From SAR92 clade bacterium H231 (GTDB taxonomy: Bacteria > Pseudomonadota > Gammaproteobacteria > Pseudomonadales > Porticoccaceae): a DNA stretch of 64,000 bases. Below are positions 10,750-20,381 of the stretch, piece by piece (position 1 is the stretch's first letter; each line of letters starts with the position of its first letter). Both the position numbers and the translations under genes were made by a program. The DNA is taken from the NCBI GenBank assembly GCA_025153775.1, contig JAOALC010000003.1, forward strand, positions 248,001-312,000, in the 5' to 3' direction. Under the pieces are notes generated by a model, which made no database searches, was not told the origin of the DNA, and was given only the letters and a program-made list of their open reading frames with translations.

Positions 10750-11901
10750 TTATTGCGGGATGGAGGGGCGTGACCCGGCTACAGCAGTGACTTCAAAGGT
10801 CTGCCCACTGCGCAGAATTCCCAGCTGAATAGGCTTGCCGGGCATTACCTCGGCAATCTGGCTAATGCTGCTGTGACGATCAGTTACGGATATTCCATTA
10901 ATTGAAACCACTATGTCTCCTGGGCGAATATTGGCGCTGTAGGCCGGTCCGCCATTAACAATAGACTGTACCAGCAGACCACTGGTGATACGCAGGTTTA
11001 GCTGTTTGGCAAACTGTGGCGTCAGTGGTAGAGCTTCCATGCCCAGCCAGCCGCGGACCACGCGACCGTATTGAATAATATCCTTAAGCACCTTTTCCAC
11101 TGCATCCGCAGGAATGGCAAAGCTGATGCCGGCGGAACCGTTGCGATTAATCTTGGCGGTATTGATACCCAGTAGATTGCCATAGGCATCCACCAATGCA
11201 CCACCAGAATTGCCCGGGTTAATATCTGCGTCGGTTTGAATAAAGTTTTCAAAGGTATTCAGCCCCAGCCCATTGCGACCTGTGGCGCTGACAATGCCCT
11301 GAGTCACAGTCTGGCCAACACCATAGGGATTGCCTATGGCCAGCACCACATCGCCAATTTTGGCCTGGGCTGGCTCGCCTACAGAAATGGGTTGCAGTCC
11401 GGTGGCCTCGATTTTGAGCACCGCCAGATCCGTATCTGGATCTGTGCCCACAACTGTGGCTGGCACTTCGCGGCCATCGTAGAGCAGCATCAGAATCTCA
11501 TCCACATCGTCGACCACATGGAAGTTAGTCACCACAAAGCCATCGTCCTGCATAATGACTCCAGACCCCAAAGAGGACTGCATGCGCTGCTGTTGAAGAT
11601 TGTACAGTCGCCTAAAAAACGGATCGTTTAGCAATGGGTGAGAGGCTGCGCGAGCCACCTTGCGAGTGTAGATATTGACTACCGAGGGTGCGGCGCGGCT
11701 GACTGCAGCGGAATAAGATACCGGGCCAGACCAGTGGCCAGGCTGAGCATCCTGGCCGCTGTCCTCGGCCGCTATCTCAGCGCCAGGCTGGTTGCGAAAC
11801 TCTGGGAATACCAGCATCAGCATAAAGGCTGTAAATAACCCCACCAGCACCGGCTTGCCGATAAAGTTAAATATCCAGTCTGTAGTTTGTTTGCGCAGCA
11901 C
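10750..11901 (-). CDS. degS: Membrane-anchored HtrA-type serine protease (DegS/AlgW)
   Basis: A periplasmic protease tethered by one N-terminal membrane segment (about residues 15-33). In the family it senses unfolded outer-membrane proteins through its PDZ domain and starts cleavage of the anti-sigma factor of sigma-E/AlgU. The trypsin-like triad is visible as His128 (FHVVDD), Asp158 (TDLAV) and Ser232 (PGNSGGALVD). A single PDZ domain follows from about residue 280, which separates it from DegP/DegQ with two. The place next to hisC is where Pseudomonas has algW. Confidence 0.92.
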   Translation of the reverse strand: MLRKQTTDWIFNFIGKPVLVGLFTAFMLMLVFPEFRNQPGAEIAAEDSGQDAQPGHWSGPVSYSAAVSRAAPSVVNIYTRKVARAASHPLLNDPFFRRLYNLQQQRMQSSLGSGVIMQDDGFVVTNFHVVDDVDEILMLLYDGREVPATVVGTDPDTDLAVLKIEATGLQPISVGEPAQAKIGDVVLAIGNPYGVGQTVTQGIVSATGRNGLGLNTFENFIQTDADINPGNSGGALVDAYGNLLGINTAKINRNGSAGISFAIPADAVEKVLKDIIQYGRVVRGWLGMEALPLTPQFAKQLNLRITSGLLVQSIVNGGPAYSANIRPGDIVVSINGISVTDRHSSISQIAEVMPGKPIQLGILRSGQTFEVTAVAGSRPSIPQ

Positions 11902-11965
11902 AGTGAAATCCCCGTTTGAGCTACTGATTATGACACAGGGGTCCCCGCGTCCTCAATTGCATCAG

Positions 11966-12271
11966 TTAGGGGCGCAGCAGGTTGGATAATTTTGGGTTAG
12001 GTTTCTTGGCGGTGCGATAGAGCAGGATTATATGACCAATCGACTGCACCAGCAGGGCGTCGAACTGCTGGCATATCTGCTCGATGATTGCCTTTTTAGC
12101 ATCGCGATCACCCACCGACAGCTTTACCTTGATAAGTTCATGATCTGCCAGGGCGCGCTCTATCTCAGCAGCCACATTTTCGGAGAGGCCTTTTCCGGCT
12201 ATGGTGACCACTGGCTTAAGATTATGACCCAGGCGTCGTAAATGTTTCTTATCTGCGTTGATACTTGTCAT
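11966..12271 (-). CDS. yhbY: CRM-domain RNA-binding protein YhbY
   Basis: A 101-residue protein made almost wholly of one CRM (CRS1-YhbY) domain. In E. coli it associates with pre-50S ribosomal subunits. The motif LRRLGHNLKPVVTIAGKGLS near the N-terminus and the basic surface are typical. It is divergent from rlmE with about 49 bases between start codons, the arrangement seen in many gammaproteobacteria. Confidence 0.92.
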   Translation of the reverse strand: MTSINADKKHLRRLGHNLKPVVTIAGKGLSENVAAEIERALADHELIKVKLSVGDRDAKKAIIEQICQQFDALLVQSIGHIILLYRTAKKPNPKLSNLLRP

Positions 12272-12320
12272 AATGGTCGGCCGTAGTTAATAAGCTGCGC
12301 ATTCTAGCGAAAACAACCCC

Positions 12321-12941
12321 ATGGCGAAATCTAAAAATCGTAGTTGGATACAACAGCATGTCAAGGATCCCTATGTCCTGCAGTCACAGAGGGATGGTTA
12401 TAGATCTCGCGCCAGTTATAAACTGCTGGAGATTGTTGAAAAGAACCGTTTGATTCGCCCCGGCATGACCGTGGTAGACCTGGGCTCAACCCCCGGGGGC
12501 TGGTCCCAGGTGGCGGCCAGGATAGTGGGCCATGAGGGCCGCGTACATGCCTTGGATATCTTGCCTATGGATCCCATAGCTGGTGTGGATTTTATTCAGG
12601 GAGATTTTACTGAACAGGAAATTTTTGATGAACTGCTATCTGTTATCGGAAATCGTCCCGTAGACCTTGTAATTTCGGATATGGCCCCCAATTTAACAGG
12701 AGCCAAGGCCGTTGATCAGCCGGCGATGATGTATCTGGCAGAACTGGCGATCGACCTAACGGTACAGATAATGAAACCCGAAGGTGTATTTATTGCCAAA
12801 CTATTTCAGGGCGAGGGCTTCGATCAGTTTGTGCGCCATGTTAGAACTGTGTTTAATACGGTAAGTTTAAAAAAACCAGACGCGTCGCGGGCCAAGTCTC
12901 GAGAGGTGTATCTGGTTGCCAAGGGCCTAAAGGCCAACTAA
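12321..12941 (+). CDS. rlmE: 23S rRNA (uridine-2'-O-)-methyltransferase RlmE (FtsJ/RrmJ)
   Basis: It methylates U2552 in the A-loop of 23S rRNA late in 50S assembly. The 206-residue protein has the SAM-binding motif [15 protein letters not shown] near residue 50, the [13 protein letters not shown] catalytic segment, and the K-D-K-E residues of the FtsJ family in plausible positions (SRASYKL, DMAP, IAKLFQG, SREVYLV). It is immediately upstream of ftsH, as in E. coli where the pair is heat-inducible. I see no clear sigma-32 promoter in the short gap before it. Confidence 0.96.
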   Translation: MAKSKNRSWIQQHVKDPYVLQSQRDGYRSRASYKLLEIVEKNRLIRPGMTVVDLGSTPGGWSQVAARIVGHEGRVHALDILPMDPIAGVDFIQGDFTEQEIFDELLSVIGNRPVDLVISDMAPNLTGAKAVDQPAMMYLAELAIDLTVQIMKPEGVFIAKLFQGEGFDQFVRHVRTVFNTVSLKKPDASRAKSREVYLVAKGLKAN

Positions 12942-12954
12942 AGAGGAAAATGTT

Positions 12955-14889
12955 TTGAACGATTTGGCAAAGAATTTGATTGTGTGGGTGATATTAGCTG
13001 CGATTTTAATGTCGGTGTTTAACAGCTTTACTCCGCAACCAGTCGATAACAGCCTGGATTACTCAGATTTTGTACAAGAAGTGCAGAATGAGCGAGTATC
13101 CAGTATCTCCATTGATGGGCTTATTATCGAAGGCGAGCGTCGCGATGGCAGCAAGTTTAGAACTGTGCGCCCCAATGTTCAGGACCCTGGTCTGATGGAC
13201 GATTTGCTCAACCACAATGTCAAGGTGGTGGGTAAAGAGCCAGAGACTCCCAGTCTTATATCCCAGTTGCTTGTAGCTGCGTTCCCTATTTTGCTGATAC
13301 TGGCGATTTTTGTGTTTTTTATGCGCCAGATGCAGGGCGGTGGTGGTGGCAAAGGTGGCCCCATGAGCTTTGGTAAGAGCAAGGCCAAGCTGCTTACCGG
13401 CGATCAGATCAACACCACATTTGCCGATGTAGCTGGAGTTGATGAAGCCAAAGAAGATGTGGGTGAGCTGGTTGAATTTCTCAGCGACCCCAGCAAGTTC
13501 CAGCGCCTCGGCGGTCGCATCCCCAAAGGTGTGCTGATGGTCGGCCCCCCAGGTACAGGTAAAACCCTTCTAGCCAAGGCTATTGCAGGTGAAGCCAAGG
13601 TGCCATTTTTCTCAATCTCAGGTTCTGACTTTGTTGAGATGTTTGTGGGCGTAGGTGCCTCTCGGGTGCGCGATATGTTTGAGCAAGCCAAAAAACAGGC
13701 GCCCTGTATTATCTTTATTGATGAAATCGACGCCGTAGGCCGACATCGTGGCGGTGGTTACGGCGGTGGCAACGATGAGCGCGAGCAGACATTAAACCAG
13801 CTGCTGGTAGAGATGGATGGTTTTGAGGGCAATGAAGGCGTAATTGTGATTGCTGCCACCAACCGACCAGATGTGCTTGATAAAGCGCTGCTGCGCCCGG
13901 GTAGATTCGATCGCCAGGTCTATGTGGGCCTGCCAGATATTCGCGGCCGCGAACAGATTCTCAAGGTACATGCTCGCAAAGTGCCATTAGATGAGTCCAT
14001 TGAGCTAAGTATTCTGGCCCGAGGTACCCCCGGGTTCTCAGGTGCAGATCTGGCTAATCTGGTCAACGAAGCTGCACTGTTCTCCGCCCGAGCCAACCGC
14101 CGTGTGGTGGGTATGGAAGAGTTTGAGAAAGCGCGGGACAAAATTATGATGGGCGCCGAGAGACGCTCTATGGTGATGTCGGAGAAAGAAAAAACTAACA
14201 CTGCCTACCACGAGGCAGGCCACGCCATTATTGGGCGGCTGGTGCCCGAGCATGACCCGGTGCACAAGGTCACTATTATTCCCCGTGGGCGAGCTCTGGG
14301 TGTCACCCAGTATCTGCCCGAAGAAGATCGCTACAGCATGAATCGGCGACAACTTAATAGTCAGCTGTGCAGCCTATTTGGCGGCCGTATTGCCGAAGAG
14401 TTGATCGGCGGTATCGATGGCGTAACCACTGGTGCTTCCAATGATATTGAGCGGGCGACTCAGATGGCGCGCAATATGGTGACCAAATGGGGCCTCAACG
14501 AAAAAATGGGCCCGGTGCTCTATGGCGAAGATGAATCCCAGGCGCCTGGCGGTGGCAACACCCATTATTCGGAAGACACCTCTCGCGAGATCGATCAGGA
14601 GGTGCGCACTATCTTGAACGATGCCTACAGCACGGCTAAAAAGTTGCTGGAGGACAATCGCGATATTCTTGAGGCCATGAAAGATGCCTTGATGGAATAT
14701 GAAACCATTGACGCAGATCAGGTGGATGATCTGATGAATAGGATTGAGGTGCGTCCGCCCAAGCAGTGGGACGACAATGATTTTGATAATAAATCCGGCG
14801 GCAATGGTCAGGCGAATAAAGAGTCAGATGCAGATCAGACTGATACCAAAGATGGAGACCCAATTGGTGGCCCGGTAGAGGACATTTAA
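12955..14889 (+). CDS. ftsH: ATP-dependent zinc metalloprotease FtsH
   Basis: A membrane-anchored hexameric AAA+ protease that degrades membrane proteins and regulators such as sigma-32 and LpxC. It has two membrane segments (about residues 5-23 and 103-123) flanking a small periplasmic domain. Walker A GPPGTGKT lies at 197-204, Walker [10 protein letters not shown] near 252-260, and the zinc motif HEAGH at 419-423. The start is a TTG at 12955 behind AAGAGGA. The ATG five bases earlier opens only ATG-TTT-TGA. The C-terminal tail is acidic and variable. A terminator follows. Confidence 0.97.
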   Translation: MNDLAKNLIVWVILAAILMSVFNSFTPQPVDNSLDYSDFVQEVQNERVSSISIDGLIIEGERRDGSKFRTVRPNVQDPGLMDDLLNHNVKVVGKEPETPSLISQLLVAAFPILLILAIFVFFMRQMQGGGGGKGGPMSFGKSKAKLLTGDQINTTFADVAGVDEAKEDVGELVEFLSDPSKFQRLGGRIPKGVLMVGPPGTGKTLLAKAIAGEAKVPFFSISGSDFVEMFVGVGASRVRDMFEQAKKQAPCIIFIDEIDAVGRHRGGGYGGGNDEREQTLNQLLVEMDGFEGNEGVIVIAATNRPDVLDKALLRPGRFDRQVYVGLPDIRGREQILKVHARKVPLDESIELSILARGTPGFSGADLANLVNEAALFSARANRRVVGMEEFEKARDKIMMGAERRSMVMSEKEKTNTAYHEAGHAIIGRLVPEHDPVHKVTIIPRGRALGVTQYLPEEDRYSMNRRQLNSQLCSLFGGRIAEELIGGIDGVTTGASNDIERATQMARNMVTKWGLNEKMGPVLYGEDESQAPGGGNTHYSEDTSREIDQEVRTILNDAYSTAKKLLEDNRDILEAMKDALMEYETIDADQVDDLMNRIEVRPPKQWDDNDFDNKSGGNGQANKESDADQTDTKDGDPIGGPVEDI

Positions 14890-14908
14890 TCCCAGTCTCA
14901 ACAGTAAA

Positions 14909-14940
14909 CCTCGATGCTCTCTGGGCGTCGGGGTTTTTTT
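14909..14940 (+). terminator. Rho-independent terminator after ftsH
   Basis: An 11-bp stem (arms 14909-14919 and 14923-14933, with several G-T pairs) with a 3-base loop is followed by seven T. It separates rlmE-ftsH from folP-glmM, unless read-through feeds folP, whose start is only 21 bases downstream. Confidence 0.85.
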
Positions 14941-14960
14941 GATTTTACGGCACAATTTTT

Positions 14961-15833
14961 ATGAAAGCATTCAAGTTCGGCAGCAGAACCCTGGATCTAT
15001 CTCGACCCGCCGTGATGGGTATTCTCAATGCCACCCCAGATTCCTTCTCCGATGGCGGCCAGCTGTATTCCAATGGCAGTATAGATCTAAGTAAAACCCT
15101 GCAGGCCATCGAAACCATGCTGGCGGATGGTGCAGATATCATTGATATCGGGGGTGAGTCTACTCGCCCCGGGGCCAAACCGGTGTCTGTGGATCAGGAA
15201 CTGGCGCGGGTAATTCCCATTGTCGAGGCAGTAACCAGTCGCTTTGATACTATTATCTCGGTGGATACCAGCACAGCTCAGGTGATCAATCAGGCCGCCG
15301 CTGCCGGAGCCAGTCTAATCAACGATGTGCGGGCTCTGCAGCGAGAGGGTGCACTGCAGGCTGCGGTCGACTCTGGCTTGCCCGTCTGTCTGATGCATAT
15401 GCAAAACCAGCCAGACAGCATGCAGGCAAACCCCCATTACCAGGATGTGGTTGCAGAGGTTGTAGACTTTTTGCGGCAACGCAAACAGACTTGCCTGGCT
15501 GCGGGAATTGGCCCAGAGCAACTGCTACTAGACCCAGGGTTTGGCTTTGGCAAAACCCTGGAGCATAATCTGACCCTATTTAATGGGCTAGGCCAATTGG
15601 CTGCTGAGGGTCACCCAGTGCTGGTGGGGGTGTCGCGAAAATCCATGATTGGGCAGCTATTAAATTCACAAGTGGATAATCGACTGATCGGAAGTGTTAC
15701 CATGGCGCTGTTAGCCGCCCAGCGGGTAACTGAGGCTCGGGGTTCATTGATACTCCGGGTGCATGATGTCAACGAAACTGTTCAGGCCCTGGACGTCTGG
15801 CAACAGAGCAGCAATAAGGAATTTGGGAAATAA
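14961..15833 (+). CDS. folP: Dihydropteroate synthase FolP
   Basis: It condenses p-aminobenzoate with dihydropterin pyrophosphate in folate synthesis and is the sulfonamide target. At 290 residues it is full length, with signatures [14 protein letters not shown] near residue 20, [11 protein letters not shown] near 60, and [10 protein letters not shown] in the substrate-binding C-terminal region. It overlaps glmM by one base, and folP-glmM is a conserved pair. No strong Shine-Dalgarno is visible in the short gap after the ftsH terminator. Confidence 0.97.
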   Translation: MKAFKFGSRTLDLSRPAVMGILNATPDSFSDGGQLYSNGSIDLSKTLQAIETMLADGADIIDIGGESTRPGAKPVSVDQELARVIPIVEAVTSRFDTIISVDTSTAQVINQAAAAGASLINDVRALQREGALQAAVDSGLPVCLMHMQNQPDSMQANPHYQDVVAEVVDFLRQRKQTCLAAGIGPEQLLLDPGFGFGKTLEHNLTLFNGLGQLAAEGHPVLVGVSRKSMIGQLLNSQVDNRLIGSVTMALLAAQRVTEARGSLILRVHDVNETVQALDVWQQSSNKEFGK

Positions 15834-17173
15834 TGGTGAGAAAATATTTTGGTACCGATGGTATTCGCGGCAGAGTTGGTGAGTACCCGGTCACTGCAGA
15901 CTTTATGCTTAAGCTTGGCTGGGCGGCAGGCACCGTATTAACCCGTCACACTGAGGGTAAAAAGCGCGTGCTGATTGGCAAGGACACCAGGGTATCTGGC
16001 TATATGTTCGAGTCAGCGCTAGAGGCAGGCCTAGTAGCCGCCGGTGTTGATGTGGATATGCTAGGCCCCATGCCGACTCCGGCTATTGCCTATCTCACCA
16101 GAACCTTTCGGGCTGCGGCCGGTATTGTGATCAGTGCGTCCCACAACCCTGTCGAGGACAATGGCATCAAATTCTTTGCCGCTGACGGTTATAAATTACC
16201 GGACCAAGTCGAACTTGAAATTGAAGCACTGATGGATGAGCCTCTGATTACTAATAGCTCCCACCATCTGGGTAAGGCCCGCCGTCTGAATGACGCTACC
16301 GGGCGTTATATTGAATTCTGTAAAGGCACATTGCCTGCAGGTTTTGATCTAACCGGTTTAAAAATTGTGGTCGACTGCGCCAATGGCGCTACCTACCACG
16401 CTGGCCCCAGAGTGTTTAAAGAGCTGGGCGCCAAGACTATAGCTATGGGAAATACTCCCAATGGTTTTAATATTAACGAGCAGTGCGGCTCGACCCATAT
16501 GGATGGCCTGCAACAGGCAGTTATAGAACAGCAGGCAGATTTTGGTATTGCCTTCGACGGTGATGGCGATCGCGTGTTGTTTGTTGATGGCAACGGCGAA
16601 GTTGTAGATGGCGATGAGCTGATTTATATCATTGCTCAGCACCGCAGGGCCAGTGGCAACTGCAGAGGTGTTGCTGGTACACAGATGAGTAACCTGGGTC
16701 TGGAATTGGCCCTTAAAGATTTGGGTATCCCCTTTGAGAGAACCAAAGTCGGTGACCGCTATGTGGTTGAAGCCCTAAAAGCTAACAACTGGGAGCTGGG
16801 AGGTGAGGCCTCGGGTCATGTTTTGTGCAGCGACCTCAATAGCACTGGCGATGGCATAGTGGCTGCGTTGCAGGTGGTATTAGCGCTTGCTGAAAGTGGC
16901 CGCACACTGGCCGAGCTAAAAACAGGCATGAGTAAGTTCCCACAGACCATGATCAATGTGCGGCTATCGGCAAAAGTCGATATCAGCAATAATCAGGTGA
17001 TTAATGACGCAGTGACCGCCGCTGAGACTGAGCTGGCAGGCCGGGGTCGCGTTTTGCTGAGACCCTCAGGCACAGAACCCCTAATCAGGGTGATGGTAGA
17101 GGGAGAAGATCAGGCCTTGGTCAACAAGCTGGTTGCCAGCCTGGCAGAAACTGTAGAACAGCAGGTAGGATAA
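15833..17173 (+). CDS. glmM: Phosphoglucosamine mutase GlmM
   Basis: It interconverts glucosamine-6-phosphate and glucosamine-1-phosphate for UDP-GlcNAc synthesis, feeding MurA and LPS. The 446-residue protein has the four-domain phosphohexomutase layout: N-terminal [10 protein letters not shown], the phosphoserine loop [10 protein letters not shown] near residue 100, the metal loop FDGDGDRVL near 240, and the phosphate-binding loop [12 protein letters not shown] near the C-terminus. The start overlaps the folP stop (TAATG). Confidence 0.97.
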   Translation: MVRKYFGTDGIRGRVGEYPVTADFMLKLGWAAGTVLTRHTEGKKRVLIGKDTRVSGYMFESALEAGLVAAGVDVDMLGPMPTPAIAYLTRTFRAAAGIVISASHNPVEDNGIKFFAADGYKLPDQVELEIEALMDEPLITNSSHHLGKARRLNDATGRYIEFCKGTLPAGFDLTGLKIVVDCANGATYHAGPRVFKELGAKTIAMGNTPNGFNINEQCGSTHMDGLQQAVIEQQADFGIAFDGDGDRVLFVDGNGEVVDGDELIYIIAQHRRASGNCRGVAGTQMSNLGLELALKDLGIPFERTKVGDRYVVEALKANNWELGGEASGHVLCSDLNSTGDGIVAALQVVLALAESGRTLAELKTGMSKFPQTMINVRLSAKVDISNNQVINDAVTAAETELAGRGRVLLRPSGTEPLIRVMVEGEDQALVNKLVASLAETVEQQVG

Positions 17174-17207
17174 GCTTTTGACTGGATGCCGAAACCGGTA
17201 TTCCCGG

Positions 17208-17236
17208 TTGTAACTTAGCCCTTTGTCGGGTAGGAT
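17208..17236 (+). promoter_or_regulatory. Candidate sigma-70 promoter for tpiA
   Basis: TTGTAA (17208-17213) and TAGGAT (17231-17236) are separated by exactly 17 bases in the 95-base glmM-tpiA gap. The -10 match is moderate, so this is only a candidate. Confidence 0.4.
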
Positions 17237-17277
17237 TCTCGCCCGTTTCAAAGGCCCCTTCAAGAGGAATGACTAGG

Positions 17278-18027
17278 ATGCCAAATGCGCTAGTTGCGGG
17301 TAACTGGAAAATGCACGGCACAGCTGCATCGGCGGCCCAATTAGCCAGTCAGTTGGCCCGGCAGTGGGCTGATGCAGACGCAGCGGAAGTGATTGTTTTT
17401 CCACCGGCTGTGCATATAGCCACAGTAGCTTCAGTTCTGGTAGAGAGCAGTGTAGCCATAGGCGCACAAAACCTGTCGCAGTTTGAAAGCGGAGCCTTTA
17501 CCGGCGAGATTTCCGCCGCCATGCTGGTTGATCTGGGTTGTAAGTATGTACTAGTGGGTCATTCAGAGCGGCGCACAGTGTTTGGCGAAAGCAGCCACTG
17601 TGTAGCAGAAAAGTTTGTCGCGGCACAGGCAGCGGGCTTAATACCCATACTCTGTGTCGGTGAGACCTTACAGCAGCGCCAGCAGGGTCAGACCATGACT
17701 GTGGTTGCAGACCAGATTGCTGCTGTGGTTGAGCAGGCAGGCCTGGACAGGGTTTGCGATGGAGTTATTGCCTATGAACCAGTATGGGCCATAGGCACAG
17801 GTGAAACAGCCAGCCCGCAACAGGCTCAGCAGGTTCACCAAGGCATCCGAGCCCAGCTTGGTGATGCCGGTATTGATACCAGTCTGCTTTACGGCGGCAG
17901 CGTTAATGGCGACAATGCGCGTCAATTATTTGGCCAGCCAGATATTAATGGTGGGCTGGTTGGCGGAGCCTCATTAGAGGCGGATAGTTTTTTAAATATT
18001 GCACAACAACTGATCGAGCAACAGTAA
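17278..18027 (+). CDS. tpiA: Triosephosphate isomerase TpiA
   Basis: It interconverts dihydroxyacetone phosphate and glyceraldehyde-3-phosphate. The 249-residue TIM barrel has the substrate lysine in AGNWKMHG near the start, catalytic His in LVGHSERR near residue 96, and catalytic Glu in AYEPVWAIGTG near 167. I choose the ATG at 17278 because MPNALVAGNWKMHG aligns with the family N-terminus. The ATG nine bases upstream abuts the ribosome-binding site. The stop overlaps secG by one base. Confidence 0.96.
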   Translation: MPNALVAGNWKMHGTAASAAQLASQLARQWADADAAEVIVFPPAVHIATVASVLVESSVAIGAQNLSQFESGAFTGEISAAMLVDLGCKYVLVGHSERRTVFGESSHCVAEKFVAAQAAGLIPILCVGETLQQRQQGQTMTVVADQIAAVVEQAGLDRVCDGVIAYEPVWAIGTGETASPQQAQQVHQGIRAQLGDAGIDTSLLYGGSVNGDNARQLFGQPDINGGLVGGASLEADSFLNIAQQLIEQQ

Positions 18028-18392
18028 TGGAACAGATTATTTTAATTTTTCACTTTGTGGTAGCCGTTGGCCTGATAGGTCTAATTTTGCTGCAACAGGG
18101 CAAAGGTGCTGAAGCTGGAGCCTCATTTGGTTCAGGCGCTTCACAGACAGTATTTGGCAGTGGCGGCGGCTGGAATTTCTTCAGCAAGACGACAGCTATT
18201 TTGTCGACTATCTTTTTTGTCACCAGTGTCAGCCTGGCTCTGATAGCCAAGAATAAGACCGTAGTTGATGAAGAATTACTGCCTGAACTGCAGTCAATTC
18301 CCACTCAATCTGTTCTTGAAACCGATCTCCCTGTAATTAATTCGGTTGATGATCTGTCTTCAGGAGACATCCCGGAAATACCGGCGGAATAG
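18027..18392 (+). CDS. secG: Sec translocase subunit SecG
   Basis: A small inner-membrane component of SecYEG that stimulates SecA-driven protein export. The 121-residue protein has two hydrophobic segments, the conserved LLQQGKGAEAGASFGSG motif between them, and an acidic C-terminal tail that is longer than in E. coli and unlikely to be membrane-embedded. Overlap with tpiA implies translational coupling. tRNA-Leu follows at 45 bases, as in E. coli secG-leuU. Confidence 0.95.
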   Translation: MEQIILIFHFVVAVGLIGLILLQQGKGAEAGASFGSGASQTVFGSGGGWNFFSKTTAILSTIFFVTSVSLALIAKNKTVVDEELLPELQSIPTQSVLETDLPVINSVDDLSSGDIPEIPAE

Positions 18393-18436
18393 CAGCCTCT
18401 CAATATAGAGGTTAGCAGCAATTTAAATTTAGTTAT

Positions 18437-18521
18437 GCGGACGTGGCGGAATTGGTAGACGCGCCAGCTTGAGGGGCTGGTAACTTCGGTTGTGGGGGTT
18501 CAAGTCCCCCCGTCCGCACCA
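18437..18521 (+). tRNA. leuU: tRNA-Leu(GAG)
   Basis: The 85-base gene includes an encoded CCA. The acceptor GCGGACG pairs with CGTCCGC. The anticodon loop TTGAGGG sits between CCAGC and GCTGG and gives anticodon GAG for CUC codons. A long variable arm typical of class II tRNAs and the T-loop TTCAAGT are present. The location directly after secG matches E. coli leuU. Confidence 0.97.
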
Positions 18522-18540
18522 CTAAATTGCAGGTTGGTAA

Positions 18541-18570
18541 AAAAGCTCCATTTAATGGGGCTTTTTTTTT
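18541..18570 (+). terminator. Rho-independent terminator after tRNA-Leu
   Basis: AAAGCTCCA pairs with TGGGGCTTT (one G-T pair) around a short TTTAA-type loop and is followed by an uninterrupted T tract. It ends the tpiA-secG-leuU transcript and insulates the cassette that follows. Confidence 0.88.
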
Positions 18571-18706
18571 AGCTATAAATCGTCTTTTTATGCAATTTTG
18601 CCGCTGTCGCAGTGCTGTACGTCTTTGTCGCAAGTTCAAAAGCATCGATGCAAACTTAGGAACAAAATGCCGCAAATTCCACTTATGAATGATTAGAGAT
18701 GCGGCA

Positions 18707-19873
18707 ATGACAACAACCTCAAAAATAACCGAGACCAAGCCCTTTGGCTTTGGTACACAGATTCGCAAGTCTCCCTATTTTGATGCCACGTTGCGCTGGG
18801 GTGCAGCCGGATTTTCTGTTTACAATCATATGTATATCCCCAGAGATTTTGGCGATCCAGAGCAAAATTTTTGGAACCTGATTAACAGCGCCACCCTCAG
18901 TGATGTAGCGGTTGAGAGACAGGTTGAGATCACTGGGTCAGATGCGGCCACATTTGTACAGATGTTGACTCCACGCAACCTGTCTAACTGCGCTGTAGGC
19001 CAGTGCAAATATGTGCTGATCACCAATGCTCAGGGTGGCATTCTCAATGATCCCATTCTGCTGCGCTTGGGTGAAAACCACTTTTGGCTATCCCTGGCAG
19101 ACAGTGATATTTTACTCTGGGCCCAGGGTCTGGCTGTGACCTCTGGGTTAGATGTTGAAATTTGCGAGCCCGATGTGTCTCCTCTGCAGCTGCAGGGTCC
19201 CAAATCTGGTGAGATTATGCACAGCTTGTTTGGCGACCGAATCAATGATTTGCGTTACTACTGGTTTGCAGATTTTGAACTGGATGGTATGCCGCTAATT
19301 ATCTCTCGCACAGGTTGGTCCAGCGAGCTGGGATACGAGATTTATCTGCGTGACGGCAGTCGCGGTGATGAGTTGTGGGAGCGTCTTATGCAGGCAGGCC
19401 AGCCCTTTGGTTTGCAGCCTGGCCATACCTCAGCCATACGTCGTATTGAGGGGGGCATGCTGTCCTATCATGCGGATATGGACAGCCACACCAACCCCTT
19501 TGAGTTGGGGCTCGACCGCCTCGTTGATCTGGAAATGGACGCTGACTTTATTGGCAAGGCCGCGCTTAAAAAAATCGCCGAGCAGGGCGTTAGCCGCAAG
19601 CAGGTGGGATTAGAGATCGACGGCGAACCTCTGGTGGGCGCCAATAACGACTTCTGGCCAATTATTGTAGGTTCAGAGCAGATTGGCTGTGTCACGTCGG
19701 CGATCTACTCGCCGCGACTGCAGGCAAATATTGCCCTGGCGATTGTGAGTATAGACTTTAGCGCGCTGGATACTGAGGCCGAGATAGTCACCTCATCAGG
19801 CCGTCGCTCTGTTAAAGTTGTGCCCAAGCCATTTTACGATCCCAGAAAAGCAATAGCGGCCAAGGCCGAATAA
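18707..19873 (+). CDS. GcvT-family aminomethyltransferase, DmdA-like (candidate DMSP demethylase)
   Basis: A 388-residue protein of the GcvT/DmdA fold, which moves a methyl or methylene group to tetrahydrofolate. It looks closer to marine dimethylsulfoniopropionate demethylases (DmdA) than to glycine-cleavage GcvT: SVYNHMYIP (37-45), GQCKY (98-102), GGILNDP (110-116), WLSLADSD (127-134) and EPDVSPLQLQGP (154-165) all have DmdA counterparts as I recall them. The RTGWSSELGYEIY stretch (201-213) differs from the SKQGG form I recall in proven DmdA, so substrate is uncertain. The start at 18707 follows AGAG by eight bases; the ATG at 18689 has no ribosome-binding site. It heads a tight operon with CoA-related genes. 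Confidence 0.72.
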   Translation: MTTTSKITETKPFGFGTQIRKSPYFDATLRWGAAGFSVYNHMYIPRDFGDPEQNFWNLINSATLSDVAVERQVEITGSDAATFVQMLTPRNLSNCAVGQCKYVLITNAQGGILNDPILLRLGENHFWLSLADSDILLWAQGLAVTSGLDVEICEPDVSPLQLQGPKSGEIMHSLFGDRINDLRYYWFADFELDGMPLIISRTGWSSELGYEIYLRDGSRGDELWERLMQAGQPFGLQPGHTSAIRRIEGGMLSYHADMDSHTNPFELGLDRLVDLEMDADFIGKAALKKIAEQGVSRKQVGLEIDGEPLVGANNDFWPIIVGSEQIGCVTSAIYSPRLQANIALAIVSIDFSALDTEAEIVTSSGRRSVKVVPKPFYDPRKAIAAKAE

Positions 19874-19882
19874 AAATAATCC

Positions 19883-20332
19883 ATGGGTATTGCAATCAAT
19901 CACAATAACTACTCAGACGCCTACCTCAAGCAGATACTCAGCGAGGTCAAAACCATAGCGCTGGTGGGAGCCAGTCCAAGGCCAGAGCGCGATAGCTACA
20001 GGTGCATGGCAGCGCTGCTCGACGCTGGTTACAATATAATTCCGGTAAATCCTCGTGAGGCGGGCAATAGCATCCTGGGTCAGCGCTGCTATGATTGTCT
20101 CGCTGCCATAGAGCAGCCCATAGATATGGTAGAGATTTTTCGCTCATCAGAGGCGGCATTGGCTGTCACTGAGGAGGCGATCTCTATAGGTGCAAAGGTG
20201 GTGTGGATGCAGCTTGAGGTGCGCAATCAACAGGCCGCCGAGTTGGCTGAGGCCGCCGGTATCAAGGTTGTTATGGATCGCTGCCCAAAGATAGAATTGA
20301 CCAAACCCTATTGGACTGGAGTAGAGGCTTAG
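19883..20332 (+). CDS. CoA-binding-domain protein (YccU type)
   Basis: A 149-residue single-domain protein with the Rossmann-like CoA_binding fold: IALVGASPRPERDSY near residue 30, YNIIPVNPRE, and VVWMQLEVRNQQAAELAEAA. It resembles the N-terminal CoA-binding domain of succinyl-CoA synthetase alpha and E. coli YccU. The biochemical role of the family is unknown. It lies 9 bases after the DmdA-like gene and 49 bases before the crotonase-fold gene, so it probably acts in the same CoA-dependent process. Confidence 0.85.
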   Translation: MGIAINHNNYSDAYLKQILSEVKTIALVGASPRPERDSYRCMAALLDAGYNIIPVNPREAGNSILGQRCYDCLAAIEQPIDMVEIFRSSEAALAVTEEAISIGAKVVWMQLEVRNQQAAELAEAAGIKVVMDRCPKIELTKPYWTGVEA

Positions 20333-20381
20333 TTCAAATTCAAAAAATAATAAACCCCAAGGCAGGGGCTGAGAGGCGGTT

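Noticed and set aside
18437-18540. tRNA-Leu as integration site of a mobile island
   Set aside because: No second copy of the tRNA 3' end was found downstream of the cassette, and there is no integrase gene.
18433-18768. Minus-strand open frame over tRNA-Leu
   Set aside because: It lies across a confident tRNA, a terminator and the start of the DmdA-like gene, with no ribosome-binding site or family resemblance.
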